This document shows positions 18,227 to 25,859 of a DNA stretch of 64,000 nt, piece by piece (position 1 is the stretch's first letter; each line of letters starts with the position of its first letter). A program made the translations under genes and the position numbers. The notes beneath the pieces were generated by a model that saw nothing but the letters and a program-made list of their open reading frames with translations, did not search any database and was not told where the DNA came from. Source of the stretch: Clostridia bacterium (GTDB lineage Bacteria > Bacillota > DAOUPZ01). The DNA lies in assembly GCA_030625885.1 (NCBI GenBank), contig DAOUPZ010000019.1:1-64000 (forward strand), given 5' to 3'.

Positions 18227-18266
18227 AAAAAGACTGCTGGTTTTTATAAAAACCAGCAGTCTTTTT
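18227..18266. terminator. Bidirectional terminator
   Basis: AAAAAGACTGCTGGT pairs with ACCAGCAGTCTTTTT. Runs of A and T on both sides allow it to end transcripts from either direction; it overlaps the stop codon of the minus-strand DUF3892 gene. Confidence 0.85.
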
Positions 18267-18489
18267 ATTCAAAAGTTGGTAAATAGTCTAGATTATCCTC
18301 TTTTTTATCATTAGGGTTGGCTCGAAGAAACTTTCGGCCATTTTTAGCTGTTCCTACATTGACACCATCGATTTTTCCTGAATCCACTAATTCTATAGCA
18401 GTGTCCATATCTAAGATCTGACCATCATCTAGCATAACTTGTTCGATATCATTGTTAGCATTTTTATTGACTTTAATGATATGTGTCAT
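18265..18489 (-). CDS. DUF3892 family protein, copy 1
   Basis: This 74-residue acidic protein of the DUF3892 family starts MTHIIKVNK and carries the family blocks VMLDDGQILDMDTAIELV and INGVNVG/FLRANPN-like segments (here GVNVGTAKNGRKFLRANPN). It ends LPTFE. The ATG at 18489 follows AGGAGGTG; a GTG three codons earlier overlaps that site. Its function is unknown; such proteins are common in spore-formers. It shares about half its residues with the protein at 18619-18843, so the pair arose by duplication. Confidence 0.85.
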   Translation of the reverse strand: MTHIIKVNKNANNDIEQVMLDDGQILDMDTAIELVDSGKIDGVNVGTAKNGRKFLRANPNDKKEDNLDYLPTFE

Positions 18490-18618
18490 ATCTAACACCT
18501 CCTTAAAGACTAGTTTACCTACTTTTAAGAAGTACTATTCATTTTCATCATTCTGCTTATTATGGAGAAAAAATAAAAACTTTTTACCATAGTTTTAACA
18601 GCAGTGGAAAGTCTTATT

Positions 18619-18843
18619 TTAACCAAATGCAGGTAGGTCTCCTAAAAGAATTTTTTCTTGATCATCATTGGCTTGAAGGAATTTTTGACCATTCTCTGTT
18701 GTACCAACACTAAAATCATCTATTTGCCCCGAATCAGCTAATTCTATGGCAGTTTCTTTACTTAGAATTCGACCGTCTTCTAATAGAACTTGCTTAATGT
18801 CATTATCTGTAGTTTTATCAATTTTAATAATACGTGTCATCAT
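18619..18843 (-). CDS. DUF3892 family protein, copy 2
   Basis: This 74-residue paralog of the previous gene has the same ordered blocks (TRIIKIDK, VLLEDGRILSKETAIELA, FSVGTTENGQKFLQAN) and ends LPAFG. The start has two adjacent ATGs after AGGAGGTG. About 130 nt separate the copies, each with the same AGGAGGTGTTAGAT leader, so the leader was copied with the gene. Function unknown. Confidence 0.83.
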   Translation of the reverse strand: MMTRIIKIDKTTDNDIKQVLLEDGRILSKETAIELADSGQIDDFSVGTTENGQKFLQANDDQEKILLGDLPAFG

Positions 18844-18886
18844 CTAACACCTCCTTAAAGCCTAGTTTATCCAGGCATTGAAAGTG

Positions 18887-19348
18887 TTATTCTTTTTTCT
18901 TTATTTTTCCTGTTATTGTACCCATAGGGCAAACTGTGCACCAGCTGCGAGGTTTATAAATAATGCCCATGAAGATACCCACAATGCTACTAGCAAGCAT
19001 GAAGCGGAAAATAGTAAAGCTAATTTTTTTTATATCCATTCCTGCATGATATAGAGAAACAATCATTAATGCAAGCATCAGTACAATGAGTGCATATCGG
19101 AAAGTGTCTGTCTTTATCCTTGCAGGTAAATTATTTTTTAGACTGATTTGGCTCAAAAATTTTTGAAAAAATGAGCCTCTAGGGCAATACTTTGCGCAGT
19201 GAATTTTACCTCTTCCCTTTACAGCATGATATATGGGTGCACCCATACAAATAAATCCTAAAAGACCAAAGCGAATATCCACAATGGATAACACAAAAAA
19301 TGAAACCATGAAAATCCAAGACCATTCCAAGTGAGATTTGACTCTCAT
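18887..19348 (-). CDS. 4Fe-4S binding membrane protein (NapH/YccM-like)
   Basis: This 153-residue membrane protein has about four membrane segments and two cysteine clusters on the same side: HCAKYCPRGSFF near residues 50-62 and WCTVCPMGTI near 136-146. This resembles the C-terminal half of NapH/NosR-type membrane ferredoxins, which pass electrons between quinol and soluble partners. It is transcribed divergently from the MinD/NifX-like cluster, with the shared, symmetrical operator at 19426-19485 between them, so a common function with that cluster is likely. The electron partners are unknown. Confidence 0.78.
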   Translation of the reverse strand: MRVKSHLEWSWIFMVSFFVLSIVDIRFGLLGFICMGAPIYHAVKGRGKIHCAKYCPRGSFFQKFLSQISLKNNLPARIKTDTFRYALIVLMLALMIVSLYHAGMDIKKISFTIFRFMLASSIVGIFMGIIYKPRSWCTVCPMGTITGKIKKKE

Positions 19349-19425
19349 AAAATCAGCTCCTTTAATTTATATTATTATAATATTACAATATATAGATTAA
19401 ATTGTCAATAATTATTTTAATTTAA

Positions 19426-19485
19426 TTATGGGCACTTGCCAATTATTTTTAAAAGGGTTATAATATAATTAGCAAATGCCCATAA
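19426..19485 (+). promoter_or_regulatory. Promoter with paired symmetrical operators
   Basis: A 20-nt arm TTATGGGCACTTGCCAATTA (19426-19445) is mirrored by TAATTAGCAAATGCCCATAA (19466-19485) with two mismatches. Between and inside them lies a promoter: -35 TTGCCA (19436-19441), 17-nt spacer and -10 TATAAT (19459-19464). One arm covers the -35 box and the other the start site, a typical repression layout. Each arm contains its own small palindrome (GGCA-TGCC, GCA-TGC). The DUF134 regulator at 22171 is the obvious candidate to bind it. Confidence 0.75.
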
Positions 19486-19529
19486 TAACAAATGGGATTA
19501 AAAATTTAAAATAAAAAGGAGGAAATACG

Positions 19530-19853
19530 ATGCCAGGATTTAATGGAATGGGGCCGCAAGGTGATGGGCCAAGAACAGGTGGTGGCTTTGGTTATTGTTC
19601 ACCAGCTAGAACAGGTCGTAATGATGCTGGCTATGGAGTTGGTAGGGGCGGTAAGCCATACGGTGGTGGTCGTGGACGCTGCTTTGGGGGCCGTGGAGAA
19701 GGAAGAGGATATGGATTTCAGGCTTGGGGTGCACAGCCTAGACCGGAAGAAAATGGCGATTCTGTAAATGAAAAATTGGATTTTTTGATGCAACAAATGG
19801 AAATGATTGAAAGAGAAATTTCTGAATTAAGGCGTAATGCAGGAGAAAAATAA
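19530..19853 (+). CDS. DUF5320 family glycine-rich protein
   Basis: This 107-residue protein starts MPGFNGMGPQGDGPRTGGG, the signature of DUF5320 proteins found beside NifX/NifB-like and MinD-ferredoxin genes in anaerobes. The middle (about 25-65) is Gly/Arg-rich with few cysteines (two). The last 35 residues form a probable coiled coil (EKLDFLMQQMEMIEREISELRR). It follows AAAGGAGG and is the first gene after the regulated promoter. Function unknown; a scaffold or metal-binding role is a guess. Confidence 0.85.
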   Translation: MPGFNGMGPQGDGPRTGGGFGYCSPARTGRNDAGYGVGRGGKPYGGGRGRCFGGRGEGRGYGFQAWGAQPRPEENGDSVNEKLDFLMQQMEMIEREISELRRNAGEK

Positions 19854-19889
19854 ATAAGGCAGGTACACAAGACTGGTAGGGATGGTCCT

Positions 19890-19929
19890 GCAGTAGAAGT
19901 AGAGAGAAATTTCTCTCTACTTCTACTGC
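19890..19929. repeat. Perfect 40-nt palindrome after DUF5320 gene
   Basis: Two 20-nt arms (GCAGTAGAAGTAGAGAGAAA and complement) meet without a loop. No T-run follows, so it is more likely an RNA-processing or stability stem, or a weak terminator, than a classical terminator. Confidence 0.65.
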
Positions 19930-19992
19930 CCCATATATTAACATGTTATAATGTTTATAATAATATGGATTGAAAAAAAGGAGGAAATAGAT

Positions 19993-20370
19993 ATGAAAAT
20001 AGCTTTTAGTTGTAGTGGAAATGATTTGGATGCTATGTTAGATCCCCGTTTTGGACGGGCTGCTAATTTTTTAATTGTAGATGAGGATACGTTGGCGTAC
20101 AAAGTTATATCTAATGCTGCCATTTCTGCTTCTGGTGGGGCAGGGATAGCTGCAGCACAAAGTATTTTAGATGAGGGTGTAGAAACACTTATAACTGGCA
20201 ATTGCGGACCTAATGCTTTTCAAGTATTAAATACGGCTGGTGTGAAAATATTTACCGGTCAAAGCGGACAAATTAAAGGTTTAATAGAAGACTATAAAAA
20301 GGGTGTGTTTACAGATTCTATTAAAGAAGCTACTGTACAATCTCATTCTGGAATGGGAAAAGGACTTTAG
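19993..20370 (+). CDS. NifX/NifB-type dinitrogenase cofactor family protein (ORP-like)
   Basis: This 125-residue protein belongs to the NifX/NafY/ORP fold that binds molybdenum-containing clusters. Typical features are MKIAFSCSGND, DPRFGRAANFLIVD and the GAGIAAAQSI...GVETLITGNCGPNAF block. The ATG at 19993 follows AAGGAGG; the frame upstream is open but not family-like. It sits between DUF5320 and two MinD-ferredoxin ATPases, the arrangement of the ORP cluster in sulfate reducers, where the NifX-fold protein carries a Mo-Cu cluster. No nif structural genes are present, so nitrogen fixation is not implied. Confidence 0.88.
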   Translation: MKIAFSCSGNDLDAMLDPRFGRAANFLIVDEDTLAYKVISNAAISASGGAGIAAAQSILDEGVETLITGNCGPNAFQVLNTAGVKIFTGQSGQIKGLIEDYKKGVFTDSIKEATVQSHSGMGKGL

Positions 20371-20384
20371 AAGGAGCTGCGGGT

Positions 20385-21221
20385 ATGATTATTTCAGTTG
20401 TAAGTGGTAAAGGGGGTACGGGTAAGACCAGTATTGCGATTAACCTTGCCCTAGCATTAGAAGAAGGGCAATTTTTGGATTGTGATGTTGAAGAACCGAA
20501 TGCTTTTTTGTTTTTAAAGCCAGAAATTACAAATCAAATGGATGTGCAGGTATCTATCCCTGACATTGATACAGTGCTTTGCAGCGGGTGTGGTGCGTGT
20601 GTAAAAGCATGTTCGTTTCATGCTCTGGCTCAGGCTGGGAATAAGATTTTAACGTTTGAAAATATCTGTCATGGTTGTAGTGCTTGTTGGCTGGTTTGTC
20701 CGCAAAAAGCGATCAAGGAAGGGAAAAGAAGCATTGGGTTCATTGAAAAAGGCCAAGTGAAATCATTGGAATGTATTCAAGGGGAATTAAATTTGAAAGA
20801 ACCTTCTGCGGTTCCCATAATCAAAAAAATGAAAACATTAATCGATCAAAAGAAAACAATTATTATTGATGGTCCTCCGGGTACATCGTGTCCAGCTGTT
20901 GAAGCCATCAAGGGAAGTGATTTTTGTCTTTTGGTTACAGAACCCACGCCTTTTGGTTTACATGATTTAAAAGTCGTTGTAGAAGTTGTAAAACAGCAGG
21001 GGATTCCTTGTGGGTTGGTTATCAATCGTTCGCAAGGGGATGATCAAATAGCAGAGGAATTTGCACAAAAAGAAAATTTACCTATTCTATTAACCATTCC
21101 ACTGGAAAAGGAAATTGCACAGCTATATTCTAAAGGGATACCATTTGGTAAAGTCATGCCTCAATGGCAGCATAAGTTTAAACTTCTTTTGGAAAGCATA
21201 AAGGCAGGTGACGCGTCATGA
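20385..21221 (+). CDS. MinD/ParA-family ATPase with inserted ferredoxin domain, 1
   Basis: This 278-residue P-loop ATPase has a deviant Walker A (SGKGGTGKTS) at residues 6-15. Two [4Fe-4S] motifs are inserted near 65-110 (CSGCGACVKAC, CHGCSACWLVC). The Walker B region follows (IIDGPPGTSCPAVEA near 160) and then the LVTEPTPFGLHDL segment. Such proteins occur in pairs beside NifX-fold proteins and probably couple ATP hydrolysis to cluster transfer or electron transfer. It starts 14 nt after the NifX-like gene and overlaps the next ATPase by 4 nt (ATGA), showing one operon. Confidence 0.92.
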   Translation: MIISVVSGKGGTGKTSIAINLALALEEGQFLDCDVEEPNAFLFLKPEITNQMDVQVSIPDIDTVLCSGCGACVKACSFHALAQAGNKILTFENICHGCSACWLVCPQKAIKEGKRSIGFIEKGQVKSLECIQGELNLKEPSAVPIIKKMKTLIDQKKTIIIDGPPGTSCPAVEAIKGSDFCLLVTEPTPFGLHDLKVVVEVVKQQGIPCGLVINRSQGDDQIAEEFAQKENLPILLTIPLEKEIAQLYSKGIPFGKVMPQWQHKFKLLLESIKAGDAS

Positions 21222-22096
21222 AGCAATTGGTTGTTCTTAGTGGAAAAGGTGGCACAGGTAAAACGACAATTACAGGTAGTTTAGCTTATTTAGCAGGCGA
21301 AGAAGCCATTATGGTAGATTGTGATGTAGATGCTGCCAATCTGCATTTACTAGTTAATTATAAGTTGGAAAATAGAGAGGATTTCATGGGTGGAAAAGCA
21401 ATAAAAATTGATAACAGTCGCTGCAACTCGTGTGGCCTTTGTTCCCAATTGTGCAGATTTGATGTTTTATCTGTTGAAATGTTTCCTTTAAAAAATAATC
21501 AATTAATACCTTGTGAAGGGTGTGGGGTTTGTGCGCGTTTTTGTCCAAAAGGGGCAATGACTGTGCAAGACATTAAAAATGGTCAAATTTATACATCGCG
21601 TAGTGGGCAAAGATGGCTCGTTTATGCTGAATTGGATCCCGGCGCGGATGCCTCCGGTAAATTGGTTACGGAAGTGCGTCAGCGTGCGTTGGCAATAGAG
21701 GAAAAAGAAAGTAAGCCTTACATTATTATCGATGGGCCACCAGGAATTGGGTGTCCTGTGATTGCTTCATTAACCGGGACGGATATGGCGTTGCTTGTAA
21801 CGGAACCAACGATTTCAGGTCTGCATGATCTCGAACGGATTTTAGGATTGACAGAAAGTTTTTCAGTAAAGACAGCTGTATGTATCAATCGTTATGATAT
21901 TAATGCTGAAATATCAGAGACAATAGAAAAATATTGTAAGCAATCCGGGGTTGAATGGGTAAAACGGATTCCTTTTGACGAAACGGTTATTAAAAATCTA
22001 AAAATGGGGCAGCCTGTTATAAAAGATGAAACAAGTGTAGCAGGGCAAATCATACGGGAAATGTGGTCTCAAATAGCTAAAAGCCTTGTATCATAG
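21218..22096 (+). CDS. MinD/ParA-family ATPase with inserted ferredoxin domain, 2
   Basis: This is the second, 292-residue member of the pair. The Walker A is SGKGGTGKTT near residues 8-17, the ferredoxin insert has CNSCGLCSQLC and CEGCGVCARFC near 68-110, and the Walker B is IIDGPPGIGCPVIAS. The LVTEPTISGLHDLERIL block matches its partner. The two probably form a heterodimer, as MinD-type ATPases dimerise on ATP. It starts by ATGA overlap with its partner and is followed 74 nt later by the DUF134 regulator. Confidence 0.92.
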   Translation: MKQLVVLSGKGGTGKTTITGSLAYLAGEEAIMVDCDVDAANLHLLVNYKLENREDFMGGKAIKIDNSRCNSCGLCSQLCRFDVLSVEMFPLKNNQLIPCEGCGVCARFCPKGAMTVQDIKNGQIYTSRSGQRWLVYAELDPGADASGKLVTEVRQRALAIEEKESKPYIIIDGPPGIGCPVIASLTGTDMALLVTEPTISGLHDLERILGLTESFSVKTAVCINRYDINAEISETIEKYCKQSGVEWVKRIPFDETVIKNLKMGQPVIKDETSVAGQIIREMWSQIAKSLVS

Positions 22097-22170
22097 GGGA
22101 AGTTTCCGGTAAAATTAAGAAGTAGTTTTAATGATTTCTCTAGCAAAAAAGAAAAGGAGCGGAAAAGGCT

Positions 22171-22644
22171 ATGGGACGACCGCCAAAGTGGAGAAAGGTA
22201 GAATTTATTCCCCAAGATTGTTATTTTAAGCCGATAGGCAAACCAATGTATGAATTAGAAGAAGTGATCCTTAAGGTGGAAGAATTGGAAGCGTTACGTT
22301 TGAAAGAGCTTGAAGATTTGGAGCAAAGTGAGTGTGCTGAACGTATGGAAGTTTCCCGGCAAACATTCCAGCGTATTTTGAACATGGCTCATAAAAAGAT
22401 GACAGAGGCATTGGTTAATGGTAAAGCCATTCGTATTGAGGGAGGTAACTACACCCGTAATATTTGCATATTAACGTGTAGAAATTGTAAGTATTCCTGG
22501 CAGGAAAGTTATGAAGCTTATATTAAAAAAACACAAAATCATATTGATATTTCTTGTCCTCAATGTGGTGGGCAAGAGATTACGTGTCAGCAGGACAATG
22601 ATTTTTGCAAAGGACATTGTCATCGGCATGGAAGAAGACCGTAG
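22171..22644 (+). CDS. DUF134 family HTH regulator with Cys-rich tail
   Basis: This 157-residue protein opens with MGRPPKWRKVEFIPQDCYFKP, typical of DUF134. It has a sigma-70-region-4-like helix-turn-helix (LEALRLKELEDLEQSECAERM ... SRQTFQRILNMAHKKM). The C-terminal third has CRNCKY and CPQCGG zinc-ribbon-like pairs plus a His/Cys end (CKGHCHRHGRR). The tail could sense a metal or cluster. It is the last gene of the cluster and the most likely binder of the operators at 19426-19485; this is inference. Confidence 0.87.
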   Translation: MGRPPKWRKVEFIPQDCYFKPIGKPMYELEEVILKVEELEALRLKELEDLEQSECAERMEVSRQTFQRILNMAHKKMTEALVNGKAIRIEGGNYTRNICILTCRNCKYSWQESYEAYIKKTQNHIDISCPQCGGQEITCQQDNDFCKGHCHRHGRRP

Positions 22645-22647
22645 AAA

Positions 22648-22679
22648 AAACTTTGGATCAATTGATCCAAAGTTTTTTT
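22648..22679 (+). terminator. Terminator of the NifX/MinD cluster
   Basis: AAACTTTGGATCAA and its exact complement form a stem followed by a T-run. Confidence 0.9.
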
Positions 22680-22818
22680 GTGTATTATCAGTAAGTAAAA
22701 AGCCTATCTAAGAAGACATAGATACAAACTATTTTTCACATAAAGCGATTAACCTTCTCATAATATTAAATGATTGAATAGAAATAATGACTATAACAAG
22801 ATGAAGGAGGTATAGTAA

Positions 22819-23586
22819 ATGCTTATTAATGATGTTTTAAAATATGTAAGAGTTGATGCGCAACAAAGAAAAATTACCAATGTTTGTGTAGGGTTAAATT
22901 ATGTGGGGGTTGAGTTGGATGATCAAGCGACAGGGATTGCATATGTTTTTCGAAATGAGTTGGGCGCACACTATGGCATTTTAACTGAGGCAGGGATATT
23001 AAAGGGAAAAAATGCCTGGGAATTAGCTCAATGGGCAGCAGATCCATATCATATTTTGAAGAGTTCTATTGGGGTAGCGGTTTTGAATGCTTTAACAAAT
23101 TATGACTTATTAGAAAAGCAGGGAAAGAAAGAGAATGCCATTCAATTACTTAATATTTGTCCTAATGACAAGGTAGGTATGGTGGGTTCTTTTATGCCGA
23201 TTATTGAAAGAATTAAAAGTAGGGCTGGGGAGTTAGTGATATTTGAAAGACAGTTAATGTTAAATGATGTTGGCGTTTATCCTGATTGGGCGGCACCAAA
23301 AATGTTGCCAACTTGTGATATTGTGATTATGACGGGTTCGGCTTTTATAAACAAAACAATTGAGCCCACTCTAAGGTATTGTGGTCATGCACGTGAGGTA
23401 GCTGTGATTGGACCGACAACCTTACTTTATCCGCAAGTGTTTAAAGGCAGCGGGATTACACTACTGGGTGGATCAATTGTAAAACCTAGTCAAAAGGATA
23501 ATGCTTTTTGTGTTATAGCGGAAGGCGGGGGTGAAAAAGAATTAACGGGAAGCCTGGAAAAGATTTCAGTAAGGGTTGATAATTAG
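22819..23586 (+). CDS. DUF364/DUF4213 putative heavy-metal chelation protein
   Basis: This 255-residue protein has an N-terminal DUF4213 domain (about 1-90: ENV-like fold, with GIAYVFRNELG...) and a C-terminal Rossmann-like DUF364 domain (KVGMVGSFMPIIERIK ... DIVIMTGSAFINKTIEPTL ... VIGPTTLLYPQVF). Families of this kind are linked to metal or cofactor handling and are often next to molybdenum/tungsten enzymes. It has a clear AAGGAGG site and stands between the NifX/MinD cluster and the AOR riboswitch. The metal or ligand is unknown. Confidence 0.82.
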   Translation: MLINDVLKYVRVDAQQRKITNVCVGLNYVGVELDDQATGIAYVFRNELGAHYGILTEAGILKGKNAWELAQWAADPYHILKSSIGVAVLNALTNYDLLEKQGKKENAIQLLNICPNDKVGMVGSFMPIIERIKSRAGELVIFERQLMLNDVGVYPDWAAPKMLPTCDIVIMTGSAFINKTIEPTLRYCGHAREVAVIGPTTLLYPQVFKGSGITLLGGSIVKPSQKDNAFCVIAEGGGEKELTGSLEKISVRVDN

Positions 23587-23806
23587 AGGAATCAGTATTA
23601 AATGCTAACAAAAATTAAAAAATCAACAACATTATCAAATATATTGAAGTTAATTATGTTATATGAAGAAAAATACAGATATTTTGAATTTTTTGTGAAA
23701 AATATGTTGAAGTGTCTAATAAAATCAGATAAGATAGACTTGAGTATGAAACTTATTATTAAAGGTTTCAATCTTGTTTGGCAAGCAATTAAAATTTTAT
23801 ATGTTT

Positions 23807-23965
23807 TCTCCGAATTAATTTGCCTAAAGGAGTTTTCCTATGGCAATTAATCGATGGGTATTCGTGGAAACATGAATGCCTCCCGCATTTGGAAAGGAGA
23901 TCGTTTTTGAAAGCTGGTATGTTCCTTTGAAGTGGGCGTACTGGCTTTTTTTATTTGCCAGCAAG
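23807..23965 (+). ncRNA. Moco/Tuco-type riboswitch upstream of AOR
   Basis: The conserved blocks of the Moco RNA motif occur in order: CTCCGA (23809-23814), CCTAAAGGA (23823-23831), CTATGGC (23838-23844), GGGTAT, GGAAAC, and the hallmark GCCTCCC...TTGGAAAGGAGA (23878-23901). A shared 3' block TATTTGCCAGCA ends near 23963. These blocks align one-to-one with the element at 27144-27262. It lies about 110 nt before the AOR start, so it probably controls AOR in response to molybdenum or tungsten cofactor. No clear terminator follows, so control may act on translation or by a less obvious structure. Confidence 0.85.
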
Positions 23966-24076
23966 TATCATAACAAATTTCCTGAAAGGGGGGATATTTA
24001 CAGTCGTTGAAAGGAATTTGTTGAGGGATATTAAGGTAAAAGACATCATTATCAGCTTTAAGGGGGAGGTAAACAG

Positions 24077-25831
24077 ATGGAAAAGATGGAGAAAATTTAC
24101 CGTGTAAACATGACTGATCAGACCGTATCAGTCGAACCTACGCCTGAATGTTATAGGCTTATTGGTGGTAGAGCATTGATTACTCAAATTATGAATGAAG
24201 AAATGGATCCTCAATGTCATCCAATAGGACCAAACAATAAATTGATTATTGCTACGGGATTGTTTAATGGAACGACTGCGCCGTGTTCAGGTCGGATTAG
24301 TATTGGGGCTAAAAGTCCGCTGACTAACGGTTCCAAGGAAAGTAATGCAGGTGGACCGACTGGTACGATGTTGGGGAGAATGAAAATAAAAGCAATTATT
24401 ATTGAAGGGTTACCCAAAGTAGGAGAAGATGATTTTTTTGTTTTGCGGGTAACACCAGCAGGAATCGAAATATTGCCGGCACCTCAGGAAATTATCGGTA
24501 AAGGTTGCTATGAAACAGCACGTTATTGTAAGAAAAAATATGGTTATTCTCATACGGCCAGTGTATTAACCATTGGACAGGCAGGTGAAATGCGGGCGAC
24601 TGCGGCATGTATTTCACTGACCAATATGGAAGGCGATACGTCTCGCCAAGCTGGACGTGGTGGTCTAGGAGCTGTAATGGGTTCCAAAAAAATTAAAGCT
24701 ATTGTTATTGATAACCGGGGTGAGAATCACATTACATATGCTGATCCAAAAGCCTATAGAGATGCTTCCTACCGGTTGGCCAAGATCGTTAATAAAGCAG
24801 GAAAAGGTTTGAATGCTTATGGAACAGCTGTACTCGTAACGCCGATTAATAACGTAGGTGGTTTGCCAGTTAGAAACTTTAGTGAAGGTACATGGGATGA
24901 TCGTTTTAAGAAAATTACGGGTCAGGAGCTCCATCGTTTAGCCGATGAACGTGGCGGTCAGTGGGGGCATTCCTGTCATCCAGGTTGTTGTATTGCTTGT
25001 TCCAATGTAGTAGCCGATAAGGATGGAGAATATGTTACGGGTTCATTAGAATTTGAAACGGTTGCACTGTTTGGTTCTAACTGTGATATAGATGATTTGG
25101 ATTGTATTGCTCGTTGTGATTATAAATGTGATGATTATGGTGTGGATTCTATTGATACTTCAGTTGCAGCTGGTATAGCTATGGAAGCAGGCGTCATTGA
25201 ATGGGGCGATAAGGAAGGGTTAGAAGCATTTTTAGATGAAATGGGCAAAAAGACGCCTTTAGGACGAGTGATTGCCTGTGGTGCTGCTACTTTTGGTAAA
25301 GTTTTTGGTCAATGGCGTGTTTCTCAAACCAAAGGACAAGCTACAGCAGCTTATGATCCGCGTGGGTGTAAAGGAACAGGTGCGACTTATGCAACTTCAA
25401 CGATGGGTGGAGACCATACAGTGGGTAACGCGTTGCCGGGACGTGGTGGTATTGATCCGCACAGTACTGAAAAACAGGCTGGTTTGATTCGAAATTTACA
25501 GGCGTATAGCGCTTATATGATTGATAGTACAGGCTGGTGTCTCTTTGTTGGACCATCCTTTACGAAATTACCATTTGCAGTTGAACTGATTAATGCAAAA
25601 TATGGAACATCTTTAACGGAAAAAGATGTTTATAAAATGGGTATTGAGACATTGAAAAATGAAATCAAATTTAATAGAGCAGCGGGTGTGCCGGATATCG
25701 ATATTCCTGAATTTGAAAAAGTTGAGCCTCTGCCTCCGCATAATGATGTATTTAATGTATCGATGGAAGATATGAAAAATATTCATAACTTTGATTATGA
25801 ATTCCCAGAAGAAAAGACAACAGATTGGTAA
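24077..25831 (+). CDS. aor: Aldehyde:ferredoxin oxidoreductase (tungsten enzyme)
   Basis: AOR oxidises aldehydes to acids, or reduces acids, using a tungsten bis-pterin centre and one [4Fe-4S] cluster. This 584-residue protein has the AOR N-terminal domain (RLIGGRALITQ, GLFNGTTAPCSGRISIGAKSPLT, NAGGPTG, GRGGLGAVMGSKKIKAI). The iron-sulfur cysteines appear in CHPGCCIAC near residue 307, with the distal cysteine in DSTGWCLF. It is preceded by a Moco-type riboswitch and followed by two ferredoxin genes, its likely electron partners. The exact substrate cannot be read: the AOR superfamily also includes formaldehyde, glyceraldehyde-3-phosphate and benzoyl-CoA type enzymes. Confidence 0.93.
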   Translation: MEKMEKIYRVNMTDQTVSVEPTPECYRLIGGRALITQIMNEEMDPQCHPIGPNNKLIIATGLFNGTTAPCSGRISIGAKSPLTNGSKESNAGGPTGTMLGRMKIKAIIIEGLPKVGEDDFFVLRVTPAGIEILPAPQEIIGKGCYETARYCKKKYGYSHTASVLTIGQAGEMRATAACISLTNMEGDTSRQAGRGGLGAVMGSKKIKAIVIDNRGENHITYADPKAYRDASYRLAKIVNKAGKGLNAYGTAVLVTPINNVGGLPVRNFSEGTWDDRFKKITGQELHRLADERGGQWGHSCHPGCCIACSNVVADKDGEYVTGSLEFETVALFGSNCDIDDLDCIARCDYKCDDYGVDSIDTSVAAGIAMEAGVIEWGDKEGLEAFLDEMGKKTPLGRVIACGAATFGKVFGQWRVSQTKGQATAAYDPRGCKGTGATYATSTMGGDHTVGNALPGRGGIDPHSTEKQAGLIRNLQAYSAYMIDSTGWCLFVGPSFTKLPFAVELINAKYGTSLTEKDVYKMGIETLKNEIKFNRAAGVPDIDIPEFEKVEPLPPHNDVFNVSMEDMKNIHNFDYEFPEEKTTDW

Positions 25832-25859
25832 AATCTAAGGTATGGAGGAGGAGATTACG

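Noticed and set aside
19993-22096. A nitrogenase (nif) cluster
   Set aside because: Only a NifX-fold protein and MinD-ferredoxin ATPases are present; no nifH, nifD, nifK, nifB or nifE.
23602-23850. An 82-residue plus-strand reading frame before AOR
   Set aside because: Its 3' part overlaps conserved blocks of the Moco-type riboswitch, it lacks a ribosome site, and its Lys/Ile/Leu-rich composition is that expected of AT-rich DNA.
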